A stretch of 64,000 bases of DNA from positions 1 to 64,000 of the forward strand of contig JABXII010000008.1 in the NCBI GenBank assembly GCA_013373175.1, read 5' to 3'. Shown in pieces: positions 36,859 to 46,041 of the stretch; the first letter of the stretch is position 1, and each line of letters opens with the position of its first letter. A model generated the notes under the pieces. It ran no database searches. It was not told the origin of the DNA and saw only the letters and a program-made list of their open reading frames with translations. This DNA comes from Campylobacteraceae bacterium (lineage in GTDB: Bacteria > Campylobacterota > Campylobacteria > Campylobacterales > Arcobacteraceae). Both the position numbers and the translations under genes were made by a program.

Positions 36859-39681
36859 ATGTCAGCTAACACATATGAAACTCTGAATGCAAAAGTTGGT
36901 AGACGGTCATTTATGAAAATGGCTGCTGTAGCTACTGCATTTGGTGTTACGTCATCTTTTGCTAGTACTACTGCTACAAGACAAGCTACTGAGGAAGAGA
37001 TTAAGAATCCTTTCCCTGGTTCAAAAATGGTTAAATCTATTTGTACTGCTTGTTCTGTTGGTTGTGGTATTATGGCAGAAGTACAAAATGGTGTTTGGGT
37101 AAGACAAGAAGTAGCTCAAGATCACCCTGTATCACTTGGAGGGCACTGTTGTAAAGGTGCTGATATGATTGATATGGTTAGATCAGAAGTTAGACTTAAA
37201 CACCCAATGGTGAAAAGAGCAGGAAAATGGCAAAGAATTTCTTGGGATGAAGCGTTAGATAATATTGCTAACAAGCTTGAATCTTTAAGAAAAACAGATG
37301 GTCCAGATTCTGCAATGTTTTTGGGATCAGCGAAATTTGGTACAGAGCAATCTTACTATTTCAGAAAATTCGCTGCAATGTTTGGAACGAATAATATAGA
37401 TCACCAAGCTAGAATTTGACATAGCTCAACAGTTGCCGGTGTGGCAAATACATGGGGTTATGGTGCTATGACAAATTCTTTAGGAGATATTCAAAATTCT
37501 AAAGCAATAATTATATTTGGTGCGAATCCAGCGGTTAATCACCCTGTAGGATTCCAACATTTCTTAAAAGCAAAAGAAAGAAATAATGCACAAATTATAG
37601 TTATAGACCCAAGATATACAAAAACAGCTGCAAAAGCTGATTACTTCGCACAAATTAGACCAGGAACTGATATTCCATTTATGTATGGAATGTTAAATCT
37701 TATCTTTAAAAATGGATGGGATAATCTAGAGTTTGTTAAATCTAGAGTGTTTGGTATGGAAGAGATAAAAAAAGAGGCTGCAAAATGGCCGATTGAAAAA
37801 GTTGCTGATGTTACAGGTGTAAAAGCAGAGCTTATTGAGCAAATTACGAAAGTTTATGCTCAAAATACTCCAGGTACACTTATTTGGGCAATGGGACTTA
37901 CTCAACATACAAATGGATCATCAAACACAAGAATGGCTCCTATCTTACAACTTGCTCTTGGAAACATGGGTGAAGAAGGTGGAGGATGTAATATCCTAAG
38001 AGGACATGATAATGTTCAAGGTGCTACGGATATGTGTTGTTTATCACATTCACTTCCAGGTTATTATGGATTAAGTGAAGGTTCATGGAAATATTTCGCT
38101 TCATCTTGGAATGTTGATTTTGATTGGCTACAAGGTAGATTTAAAAGTCCTGAATGGATGGGTAAAAAAGGTTTCACTCTTGCTAGATGGTGGGCTGGAG
38201 TATTAGGTGGAAATCCTGGTGAAGATGCAATTCACAATGCAGGAACAAACTTAAAAGCTTTATTTGTTATGGCAAATGGTATTACATCAATTGCACAACA
38301 AAAGAAAGTAAAAGAAGCTTTAGACAACTTAGAACTTGCAGTATTTGTTGACCCATTTGTAAATGAAGGTGCAATTGTTACTGATAAACAAGATGACGTT
38401 TATATTTTACCAGGTGCAACTCAGTTTGAAACTAGTGGTTCTGTAACTGCTACAAATAGAAGTGCACAGTGGAGAGATAAAATAGTTGAACCAATGTATG
38501 AGTCTAAAACTGACCATGATATTATGTTTGAATTAGCAAAAAGACTTGGGTTCTATAAAGAGTTTGTTGCAGGTATGGGTAAAGGTGAAAACTTCACTTG
38601 GCCAGAAGATGCTACAGATGAAATTGCTAGAACTATTAAGACTATTGGTCTTACAGGTTGGACTGCCGAAAGACTTAAAAAACATCAAAAAAATTGGCAT
38701 ATGTTTGATGAAATTAGTCTTAGAGGATACGGTGAAATGGCTGGTGAGTACTATGGTTTACCATGGCCTTGTTGGACAAAAAGTCACGGTGGATCTCCTA
38801 TTCTTTATAACATTAATAGAAGTGTTAGAGATGGTGGTATGGGATTCAGAAATAGATTTGGACTTGAATACAATGGTGTTTCTCAACTTGCAGGAAAAGG
38901 TTCTGCTCCAAGAGATTCATTCTTCAAAGATGGTTATCCAGAGATTACTAAAGATAACATCGAAGAGATACTTGGAATAAAATTAACTGAAGATGAGAAG
39001 AAAAGAATAGGTAAAAACTGGAAAGTTGATACTTCAGATATTATTGCTGAAAAAAGTATTGAAAGAGGAATCGCTCCTTATGGAAATGCTAGAGCAAGAG
39101 CTGTTGTATGGACATTTGCGGATAAAATCCCAGTACATAGAGAGCCATTACACTCTCCAAGAACAGATTTAACTAAAAAGTATCCAAACTTTGCAGATAA
39201 AAAAGACCATTATAGAGTTGATACAAGATATATAAGTGAACAAACTGAACAAGATTGGGCAAAAGACTTCCCAATTAACTTAGTTACAGGAAGACTTGTA
39301 AATATGAATGGTGCTGGTATTGAGAATAGAGCATCTAAATATCTTGCTAAGTTAACTCCAGAAATGTTCTGTGATATAAACCCAGAACTTGCTGGAAGAC
39401 ATGGAATTAGAGATGGTTCAATGATGTGGATTCATTCACCTCAAGGAACTAAGATTAAAGTTAAAGCTAAATATTCATTTAGTGTATCTGAGGATAGAGT
39501 ATTCTTACCATTCCACTTCGCAGGTGTAATGGAAGGTGTTGATTATACTCATAATTTCCCAGAAGGTACAAAACCTTTTGCATGGGGAGAAAGTGCGAAT
39601 ACTGTAACTAACTATGGTTATGATATTGTTACTCAAATCCCTGAGACAAAAGGTGGATTATGTAGAATAGAAAGAGCGTAG
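36859..39681 (+). CDS. fdhA: Selenocysteine formate dehydrogenase, catalytic subunit
   Basis: 940 residues read continuously through TGA 37417-37419 as Sec187 (context ARI-U-HSSTVAG). A Tat signal (GRRSFMKMAAVATAFG) is followed by a 4Fe-4S motif (CTACSVGCGIM), the Mo/W-bis-MGD fold and a C-terminal dinucleotide-binding domain (INLVTGRLVNMNGAG). It oxidises periplasmic formate to CO2 and passes electrons to FdhB. The Sec ligates Mo or W; the tupABC genes downstream make tungsten plausible. Standard gene callers would split it into two genes. Confidence 0.96.
37417..37447 (+). promoter_or_regulatory. SECIS element of fdhA
   Basis: After UGA at 37417, stem TTGCC (37433-37437) pairs perfectly with GGCAA (37443-37447) around the loop GGTGT. 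The GGU in the apical loop and the distance from UGA match the E. coli fdhF-type element recognised by SelB. Confidence 0.8.
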
Positions 39682-39691
39682 GAGAAGCAAC

Positions 39692-40303
39692 ATGAGTAAT
39701 AATGTAGATTATGCAAGAATGAAATTTTACTGCGATGAACACAGATGTATTCATTGTGATGGTTGTTCTGTTGCTTGTGCCGAAGCTCACGAGTTACCAG
39801 TAGAAATTTCTAGAAGAAAAGTAATAACAGTAAACGAAGGTAAGCTAGGGGAGGAATTTTCTCTTTCTGTAGCTTGTATGCACTGTACTGATGCACCTTG
39901 TGAACAAGTATGTCCAGTTGATTGTTTCTATATCAGAGAAGACGGAATTGTTTTACATGATAAAAATAAATGTATCGGTTGTTCATATTGTTTATATGCT
40001 TGTCCATTTGGAGCGCCTCAGTTCCCTAAAGATGGAGCATTTGGAACAAAAGGTGTAATGGACAAATGTACAATGTGTGCAGGTGGACCTGATGAGACTA
40101 ATAGTGAACATGAAAGAGAACTATATGGTCAAAATAGAATATCAGAAGGAAAAGTTCCAGTGTGTGCTGCGATGTGTTCAACTAAGGCCTTATTAGTAGG
40201 AGACTCAGAGTCTGTATCTAATATTTATAGAGAAAGAGTTCTATCATTCGGTCATGGTGCACAATCTATGCCTTACGGATGGGATAAAGCATATGGAAAA
40301 TAA
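39692..40303 (+). CDS. fdhB: Formate dehydrogenase iron-sulfur subunit
   Basis: 203 residues with four 4Fe-4S sets: CIHCDGCSVAC, CMHCTDAPCEQVCPVDC, CIGCSYCLYACPFG and CTMC...CAAMC. It carries electrons from FdhA to the cytochrome b subunit. It has no Tat signal and would be exported together with FdhA. It starts 10 nt after fdhA with GGAG upstream, and its last bases overlap fdhC. Confidence 0.94.
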   Translation: MSNNVDYARMKFYCDEHRCIHCDGCSVACAEAHELPVEISRRKVITVNEGKLGEEFSLSVACMHCTDAPCEQVCPVDCFYIREDGIVLHDKNKCIGCSYCLYACPFGAPQFPKDGAFGTKGVMDKCTMCAGGPDETNSEHERELYGQNRISEGKVPVCAAMCSTKALLVGDSESVSNIYRERVLSFGHGAQSMPYGWDKAYGK

Positions 40304-41252
40304 AAGTTTTCTTAGCGAATACAAAGCCTATTTATTAATAGGCTTGTTATTCGTCCTTTTAACATATTGGTATTTTTGGTTAGCAACAATTGCAGACATT
40401 AGTTATGTTTACAATTTCTTGTTACAAGTAGCACAAGGTAATTTTACTGGGCAGGTTGTTCCTTTTGACTCTTTAACTAGATATGAGCAAATGGAAGTAG
40501 CACTGTTTGGACCAGAATACGATGCAATTGCACCTGAAGTAATTAGAGCTTTTGAAGAAAGACAGCATTTACTTCCTATAGTATTTACTGTAGAATTCTT
40601 TATTTTTCTAACTATGTTTATAGTTGCAAAGGGAAGAAAACAAGCGAAAATCACAAGAGAAAGTGATAAAGTAAGAGTCTACTCTGTTTTTCAAAGAGTA
40701 GTTATCTTACTTAACATCGTAATTATGATTTATTTATTTATCACTGGTTTTTCAATTACATTTGGAAACTGGACTGGTGGTGGAGAACTTGCAAGATTAA
40801 TGAGGGCAACACATGAGATAGTAGGAGTTGGTTGGATTCCTGTATGGGCAATAATGACTATTATCGCATTTAAAGACCACAAATTTTTTGTAAGACCAAG
40901 TTCTAAGATTTGGAATAAAATTTTCCTAAGAGGAAAATATAAGCATATGGATAGAATCAATTACTACATGTATGTAGCATTTGGTTCAACATTAGTTGTA
41001 AGTGGATTTATCATTTGGTGGTTATTTCCAGATGCTGCAACTCATGCGGAGACTATTCAGCTTAAAAGATTTATTCTTTTCTTCCATTTTATGGGGAGTG
41101 CAATTATTTCATTCTTTACGTTTGAAACAGTTTATTCTTACTTTGTATCTGTAAAAGGATATATTCCTGGAGTAATAACAGGAAAATTACCAGTTGAGTA
41201 TCTAGAACAATTAAGACCTGATGTTCTAGAAGAAGAGGATTTAAGAAAATAG
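40293..41252 (+). CDS. fdhC: Formate dehydrogenase cytochrome b subunit
   Basis: 319 residues from ATG 40293, overlapping the fdhB end by 11 nt. Four to five membrane helices carry His residues for two b hemes (RATHEIVGVGWI, FFHFMGSAI). It is longer than E. coli FdnI because of an N-terminal helix and loop. It anchors FdhAB on the periplasmic face and delivers electrons to menaquinone. A weak hairpin follows at 41265. Confidence 0.9.
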   Translation: MENKSFLSEYKAYLLIGLLFVLLTYWYFWLATIADISYVYNFLLQVAQGNFTGQVVPFDSLTRYEQMEVALFGPEYDAIAPEVIRAFEERQHLLPIVFTVEFFIFLTMFIVAKGRKQAKITRESDKVRVYSVFQRVVILLNIVIMIYLFITGFSITFGNWTGGGELARLMRATHEIVGVGWIPVWAIMTIIAFKDHKFFVRPSSKIWNKIFLRGKYKHMDRINYYMYVAFGSTLVVSGFIIWWLFPDAATHAETIQLKRFILFFHFMGSAIISFFTFETVYSYFVSVKGYIPGVITGKLPVEYLEQLRPDVLEEEDLRK

Positions 41253-41264
41253 AATTAGCATCTA

Positions 41265-41283
41265 AGTTTCCTTTAGGGGAACT
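41265..41283 (+). terminator. Weak hairpin after fdhC
   Basis: AGTTTCC pairs with GGGAACT (one G-U) around TTTAG, followed a few bases later by a T-run. It may end the fdh structural operon before the fdhD unit. Confidence 0.4.
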
Positions 41284-41307
41284 AGGTTGCTTTTTCTGTT
41301 TTATTTA

Positions 41308-41330
41308 TAATATGCAAGATTAGCATATTA
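41308..41330. promoter_or_regulatory. Palindrome 1 upstream of fdhD (candidate ModE-like operator)
   Basis: TAATATGC and GCATATTA form perfect 8-bp arms around AAGATTA. A TATAAT box (41306-41311) overlaps the left arm, so a bound protein would block this promoter. A near-identical copy lies 81 bp downstream. Confidence 0.55.
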
Positions 41331-41388
41331 TTTAGTACAAATAAGAAGAGTTTACTTTAAATATAAGCAGACTTTTTTTAGAATTATA

Positions 41389-41409
41389 AATATGCAAAAT
41401 TAGCATATT
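41389..41409. promoter_or_regulatory. Palindrome 2 upstream of fdhD
   Basis: AATATGC and GCATATT flank AAAATTA, the same half-sites and 7-bp spacing as palindrome 1. It ends 14 nt before the fdhD start. Two ModE-like DNA-binding proteins are encoded downstream in the same unit and are the natural candidates to bind. Confidence 0.55.
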
Positions 41410-41423
41410 AAAAAGAGAAAGAT

Positions 41424-42215
41424 ATGGACAACACAAAATATTTAAAAACAGTAGTAATAGACAAACTTATAGAAAATGAAGCAACTGAATTTGAAGACGT
41501 GACAATAGATGAGTCACGTCTTAATTTGTATTTAAATGGAGAGAAAACCATATCTATGATGTGTATTCCAAAAGACCAAGATGCCCATGCTATTGGTTTT
41601 TTAATGAGTGAAAATGTAATCTCATCAATTGAAGATATTAAAAGTTTAGAAGTTAGCGAAGATGGATTAAGAGTTGATGTTGAGGCTAAAATCGATGAAG
41701 CTTCTTTACAAAACCTTTACAAAGAAAAAACACTTACAAGTGGTTGTGGAGGTGGAGTTACTGGAACTGCTGATGGCAACCTTGAAATCCCTTTTAATCA
41801 AACAGCTTTTAATATCAAACCCCAAACAATTTTAGATGAGATTAAAATATTTTATAGAGAGAGCGAACTTTATAATTTAACTGGTTGTGTACATAAAGCA
41901 ATGATTTATTTACTTGATGGAACAACAGTTACAGCAGAAGATATTGGAAGACATAATGCAATAGATAAAGCTATTGGTAGATGTAAACTTCAAGGATTAG
42001 AAACTAAAAAATCTGTACTTTTTGTATCTGGAAGATTAAGTTCAGAAATGGTTACAAAAGCAGTTATGCATAGAATCCCAATAATTGTTTCAAGAACAGC
42101 TCCTACATATTTAGGCGTTCAAACAGCACATAAACATGGAATTACTCTTATTGGTTTTGCAAGAGGTAAGAAAATGAATATCTATACACACTCTGGTAGA
42201 GTACTAGGAGTGTAG
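41424..42215 (+). CDS. fdhD: Formate dehydrogenase sulfurtransferase accessory protein
   Basis: 263 residues. FdhD moves sulfur from a cysteine desulfurase to the bis-MGD cofactor of FdhA, which needs it for activity. The sulfur-carrying loop TSGCGGG is present (~108), as are GCVHKAMIYL (~155), DIGRHNAIDKAIG (~173) and SGRLSSEMV (~203). It begins a unit after two palindromes. A cysteine desulfurase-like gene lies three genes downstream. Confidence 0.95.
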   Translation: MDNTKYLKTVVIDKLIENEATEFEDVTIDESRLNLYLNGEKTISMMCIPKDQDAHAIGFLMSENVISSIEDIKSLEVSEDGLRVDVEAKIDEASLQNLYKEKTLTSGCGGGVTGTADGNLEIPFNQTAFNIKPQTILDEIKIFYRESELYNLTGCVHKAMIYLLDGTTVTAEDIGRHNAIDKAIGRCKLQGLETKKSVLFVSGRLSSEMVTKAVMHRIPIIVSRTAPTYLGVQTAHKHGITLIGFARGKKMNIYTHSGRVLGV

Positions 42216-42216
42216 T

Positions 42217-42636
42217 ATGGGTAAACTTCAAAATATAATCAATCTTGATGAAACACAAAAAGAACTTATCTTATCAAATTTAGATGATAATGGAAGACTA
42301 TCTTGTCTAAAGGCTTTTAAAGTGGCAAGACTAATTGGGGTAAAACCAATTGAAATGTCAGATGCTTGTAAAAGTATAAATGTAAAGATTACAAATTGTG
42401 AACTTGGAGTTTTTGGAAAAATTAAATTTCAAAATGCAGAGAGTGCAATTTATAGCAAAATAAAACAAAACTTTACACAGGATAGTGATGTTTCTTGTAA
42501 AACCTTATGGTATATAGCACAAGAAAGTAGTTTAAGAAGAGTGGGCAATACAGTGAAAAACAGTGATGTAGAAGTAACAAATTGCCAATTAGGATGTTTT
42601 AGAAAAAGAAAGGGGCATCGTGAAATCAAAAGTTAA
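42217..42636 (+). CDS. Unknown two-repeat cysteine protein between fdhD and a ModE-like gene
   Basis: 139 residues starting 1 nt after fdhD. It consists of two related ~45-residue units: each opens with S-C, contains an A-x-x-hydrophobic helix, and closes with T-N-C-(E/Q)-L-G-x-F (~57-65 and ~123-131). Five Cys in a 139-residue cytoplasmic protein hint at metal or sulfur handling; the helical centre could also be a degenerate DNA-binding fold. No family is recognised. Its place between fdhD and a desulfurase-like gene suggests a role in cofactor sulfuration or its control. Confidence 0.7.
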   Translation: MGKLQNIINLDETQKELILSNLDDNGRLSCLKAFKVARLIGVKPIEMSDACKSINVKITNCELGVFGKIKFQNAESAIYSKIKQNFTQDSDVSCKTLWYIAQESSLRRVGNTVKNSDVEVTNCQLGCFRKRKGHREIKS

Positions 42637-42994
42637 AATCTGGATAGAAGATAGTGAAAATAATCTTATTTTTGGTGGTGGTAAAACTCAAATTCTAGAG
42701 CTAATAGATGAAACAGGTTCAATTTCTGAAGCTTCTAAAAGAGCAGGTATGAACTATAAAAAAGCTTGGTCTCATATAAAAGTTTTACAAGAGTACATAG
42801 ATGATGAATTAGTAATTGTAACTAAAGGAAGAAATTCTGGAGGAACAACATTGACCCCTAAAGCAAAAGAGTTAGTAGAAAACTTTAAAAAGCTTAATGA
42901 AGAAGTTAGTAAATTCTCAGAAAATAGATTCAAAGAACTTTTCTTAAAAAGTGAAAACATTATTCAATGTTCAAAAGATAATGAAAATGTATAA
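42620..42994 (+). CDS. ModE-like winged-helix regulator lacking molybdate-binding domains
   Basis: 124 residues, GTG start overlapping the previous gene by 17 nt. It matches the N-terminal DNA-binding domain of ModE (KIWIEDSENNLIFGGGKTQIL, SISEASKRAGMNYKKAWSHIK) and then stops after a dimerising helix, without the MOP domains that sense molybdate or tungstate in E. coli. It may still respond to metal by another route. Probable targets are the palindromes before fdhD. Confidence 0.85.
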   Translation: MKSKVKIWIEDSENNLIFGGGKTQILELIDETGSISEASKRAGMNYKKAWSHIKVLQEYIDDELVIVTKGRNSGGTTLTPKAKELVENFKKLNEEVSKFSENRFKELFLKSENIIQCSKDNENV

Positions 42995-43958
42995 ATTAAA
43001 TTTTATTCAATATCCAAAGGTAGAAAAGATAGAAGTTAATGAGACTCTTTCTTTACAAGCATTAAAAGATAATGATGAAGCAGAAGCTGTTATAGAGAGT
43101 TTTAAAACAAGATTTAATTTTAACTCTTTAAATTCATTCTCTTTTTCAGAAGATGGATTCTTAAGTTTGATGATAAAACTTGGTGGAAAAATTATTGTAT
43201 CAAAGGGTGAAAGCCAAGCAATAATTGATGCAGCAAATAGATACAAAGACTTAGGTTTTGATCTGGAGTTTATTTCATTAAATAGAAATGGTCAGTTAAA
43301 TTATGATGAAATTAAAAGTTGTGATTTTGCTTTTATCTCGTCTTATATCATGGACACTTATGTAAAAGTAGACTTACAAAAAGTAAAAGAGTTATCAGGT
43401 GCAAAACTAATTTCAAATGTAAGTGCAACATTAGATGTAAGTTCTTGTGATATAGCAATATTTGACGCCTATAAACTTACTGGTTTCTCTTTTTCTTCAA
43501 TTCTTTTACATAATGAAATTTTAGAAGAACAGTATTTAGCTCTTATTGATATTACATCTGTAGTAACTATTTTAAAAGCAGTTGAAAACTTTACAAAGAA
43601 TATAGATTATAAACAAGAGTTTAAAATAGCTTTAGAAGAAGAACTAAAAGAAGATATCTATTTCTTTGTTGACCCAAATGAAACTTTAGAATATACACTT
43701 CATTTTGGATTAAAAGGTATTAAAGCAAGGGAGATAATTCGTTCTTTAGCTTTAGGTGGAATCTTAGTAACAAATGGAGAAGGGTGTTCTTTAGGTTTAT
43801 CAAAACCATCACGGGTTTTAAGTGAAATGGGTTATGAAGAGCTTGAAACTAGATGGGCACTAAGTCTAAGTTTTAAAGAAAAATTATCAAGTGATGATAT
43901 TAATTTAATAGTAAAAGCAATAGGCAAAAAATATAGACAAATAAAAAGGTTAGGCTAA
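42981..43958 (+). CDS. Divergent cysteine desulfurase-like (class V aminotransferase) protein
   Basis: 325 residues; the start could also be 42951 or 42987. The class V fold is seen in ISSYIMDTYVKVDLQKVK, the PLP-lysine region DAYKLTGFSFSS (usual form H-K-x-x-G-P), and the C-terminal loop NGEGCSLGLSKPSRVL, which aligns with the GSACSSGSLEPSHVL active-site Cys loop of NifS/IscS. The Lys and Cys are kept, but the His before the Lys is lost. A dedicated sulfur donor for FdhD, or a selenocysteine lyase for SelD, are the leading ideas. Confidence 0.7.
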   Translation: MKMYKLNFIQYPKVEKIEVNETLSLQALKDNDEAEAVIESFKTRFNFNSLNSFSFSEDGFLSLMIKLGGKIIVSKGESQAIIDAANRYKDLGFDLEFISLNRNGQLNYDEIKSCDFAFISSYIMDTYVKVDLQKVKELSGAKLISNVSATLDVSSCDIAIFDAYKLTGFSFSSILLHNEILEEQYLALIDITSVVTILKAVENFTKNIDYKQEFKIALEEELKEDIYFFVDPNETLEYTLHFGLKGIKAREIIRSLALGGILVTNGEGCSLGLSKPSRVLSEMGYEELETRWALSLSFKEKLSSDDINLIVKAIGKKYRQIKRLG

Positions 43959-45190
43959 TGAAGAAAACATTTTTAGATTTTAATATAGCAATAGAAAAAG
44001 CATTAGAAAATGCGACAGTAACAAAGTTTACTGAAGTAATTAGTATTGATGAAGCTTTAGGAAGAGTTCTTGCAAAAGATATAACTTGTGTTAAAAATTT
44101 ACCATCTTTTAATAACTCAGCAATGGATGGTTTTGCAATAAAAGCAAGTGATGCAGGAAAAGCTTTAAAAGTAAAAAAAGTGATATTTGCAGGCCAGTCA
44201 GTTGAAGCTTGTTTAGAAGAAGGAGAATGCTATAAAATCATGACAGGAGCTAAAGTTCCAGATGATGTGGACACAATTATTCCTATTGAAGATGTAGTAT
44301 CTTTTGAAGAAGATATAGTAACTATTAAAGAAGAGGTTAAAAAAGGTTCTTCTTTAAGACTTAAAGGTGAAGAAAAAGCTTTAGGTGAACTACTTTTTGA
44401 AAAAGGGGAAACAGTAACTTCTAGTAAAGTTGCAGTATTAGCTTCTCAAGGAATTGTAAAAGTAGAAGTATTCAAAAAACTAACAATAGCAGTTGTTTCA
44501 ACTGGAAATGAATTAAAAGAACCTTGGGAAGAAGCAAGTGAAGATGAAATTTATAACTGCAACTCTTATGCTCTTATTTCTTTCTTACAAGAAAAAGGTT
44601 TTAAAGCAATTTATTCAGGATTAGTTCCAGATAACTTAGAAGAGTCAATTGATTTTGTAAAAGATTTATCAACTTATGATGTTGTTATTACAACAGGCGG
44701 TATCTCTATGGGTGATGCAGACTTTATTGGAAAAGCCTTTTTAGAAAATGGTTTAGAAACGATTTTTCATGGAGTAAATATTAAACCAGGAAGACCAATT
44801 ATGATGGGAAAAATGAAAAACACTTTTGTAATGTGCCTTCCTGGAAATCCTCTTACTGCTTTAGTAAATATGCATCTTTTTGCTATTCCAGTTTTAAATA
44901 AGATTCAAGGGAGTAGTTTTATTTATCATGATGTAACAATAGCAAAAAACCAAGAAGAGTTTAAAACAAAAACAGGACGAGTAAATGTAGTACTTGGAAC
45001 TTGTGAAAAAGGAGAATATAAAGTAACAAAACAGAATAAATATGGTTCGGGAATGATTACTGTACTTGATGAGAGTAACAGTATAGTTGTCACTGATGAG
45101 TCAACTTCTAGTATAGAAGAAAGTAGGGACGTTAAAGTGATTAAGTTTTCTTGTTTATATTTAAAAGAACAAGTAAATATTTTTAATTAA
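43958..45190 (+). CDS. moeA: Molybdopterin molybdenumtransferase
   Basis: 410 residues. MoeA inserts molybdate (or tungstate) into adenylylated molybdopterin made by Mog. Motifs: NSAMDGFAIKASD (~50), ITTGGISMGDADF (~245-257) and MCLPGNPLTALVN (~290). Its ATG overlaps the previous stop (TAATG). Its position before tupABC fits a version serving tungsten-loaded FdhA; specificity cannot be read from sequence. Confidence 0.94.
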   Translation: MKKTFLDFNIAIEKALENATVTKFTEVISIDEALGRVLAKDITCVKNLPSFNNSAMDGFAIKASDAGKALKVKKVIFAGQSVEACLEEGECYKIMTGAKVPDDVDTIIPIEDVVSFEEDIVTIKEEVKKGSSLRLKGEEKALGELLFEKGETVTSSKVAVLASQGIVKVEVFKKLTIAVVSTGNELKEPWEEASEDEIYNCNSYALISFLQEKGFKAIYSGLVPDNLEESIDFVKDLSTYDVVITTGGISMGDADFIGKAFLENGLETIFHGVNIKPGRPIMMGKMKNTFVMCLPGNPLTALVNMHLFAIPVLNKIQGSSFIYHDVTIAKNQEEFKTKTGRVNVVLGTCEKGEYKVTKQNKYGSGMITVLDESNSIVVTDESTSSIEESRDVKVIKFSCLYLKEQVNIFN

Positions 45191-45213
45191 TTAATAATTC
45201 AAAAGGAAAAAAC

Positions 45214-46029
45214 ATGAAAAAAACATTATTAACTTTAGGTTTATCAGCAATATTAGCATCATCACTTATGGCAAAAGATGCTTTAATGATGGCTACAACA
45301 ACAAGTACAGATAATACAGGATTATTAGACTATCTAGCTCCAAAGTTTGAAAAAGACACAGGTGTTACTTTAAAATGGGTTGCAACTGGAACTGGAAAAG
45401 CTTTAAAAATGGGTGGAAATTGTGACGTAGATATTTTATTTGTACACGCACCAGCGTCTGAGAAAAAGTTTATTGCAACTGGATTTGGTGTTGATAGACA
45501 ACAAGTTATGTATAATGATTTTATCGTAATTGGACCTAAAAAAGACCCAGCTTCTGTTTCTGGTATGACTCCAAGTAAAGCACTACAAACAATCAAAGAT
45601 AAAAGTGCTAAATTCTTCTCAAGAGGAGATAATTCAGGAACAAATAAAAAAGAACTTTCTTTATGGAACAATGCTAAAGTTGATACAAAAGAAGCTTCTT
45701 CTTGGTATGTTCAAACAGGTCAAGGTATGTTAAGAACTATTAATATGGCTGCTGAGAAAAATGGTTATACAATGACTGATAGAGGTACTTGGATTAAGTA
45801 TATGTCTCAAAAAGGTGAAGACAATACAATGAAAGTAGTAGTTGAAGGTGATAAATCATTATTCAATCAATATTCTGTTGTATCAATCAATAAAGAGAAA
45901 TGTTCAAATGTAAAACCTGAATTAGCTAAAAAATTCACTAACTGGGTTGTAAGTCCTAAAACTCAAAAAACAATTGCTGACTTTAGATTATTAGGTCAAG
46001 CACTATTTATTCCTAATGCAGATAAATAA
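45214..46029 (+). CDS. tupA: Tungstate-binding protein of an ABC transporter
   Basis: 271 residues with a signal peptide (LLTLGLSAILASSLMAK). The TupA signature MATTTSTDNTGLLDYLAP with TGTGKALKMG and CDVDILFVHAP is clear and differs from ModA; the TTTS and GTGKAL segments line the oxyanion site. TupA proteins bind tungstate with very high selectivity over molybdate. It is followed by its permease and ATPase genes. Confidence 0.92.
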   Translation: MKKTLLTLGLSAILASSLMAKDALMMATTTSTDNTGLLDYLAPKFEKDTGVTLKWVATGTGKALKMGGNCDVDILFVHAPASEKKFIATGFGVDRQQVMYNDFIVIGPKKDPASVSGMTPSKALQTIKDKSAKFFSRGDNSGTNKKELSLWNNAKVDTKEASSWYVQTGQGMLRTINMAAEKNGYTMTDRGTWIKYMSQKGEDNTMKVVVEGDKSLFNQYSVVSINKEKCSNVKPELAKKFTNWVVSPKTQKTIADFRLLGQALFIPNADK

Positions 46030-46041
46030 GGTATTAAATAG

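Noticed and set aside
36859-37419. fdhA as a pseudogene broken by a TGA stop
   Set aside because: The TGA is at the conserved Sec site, a SECIS hairpin follows, and selA, selB, selC and selD are all in the window.
38546-38980. 144-codon frame inside fdhA
   Set aside because: Overlaps the conserved FdhA coding sequence in another frame and has no independent support.
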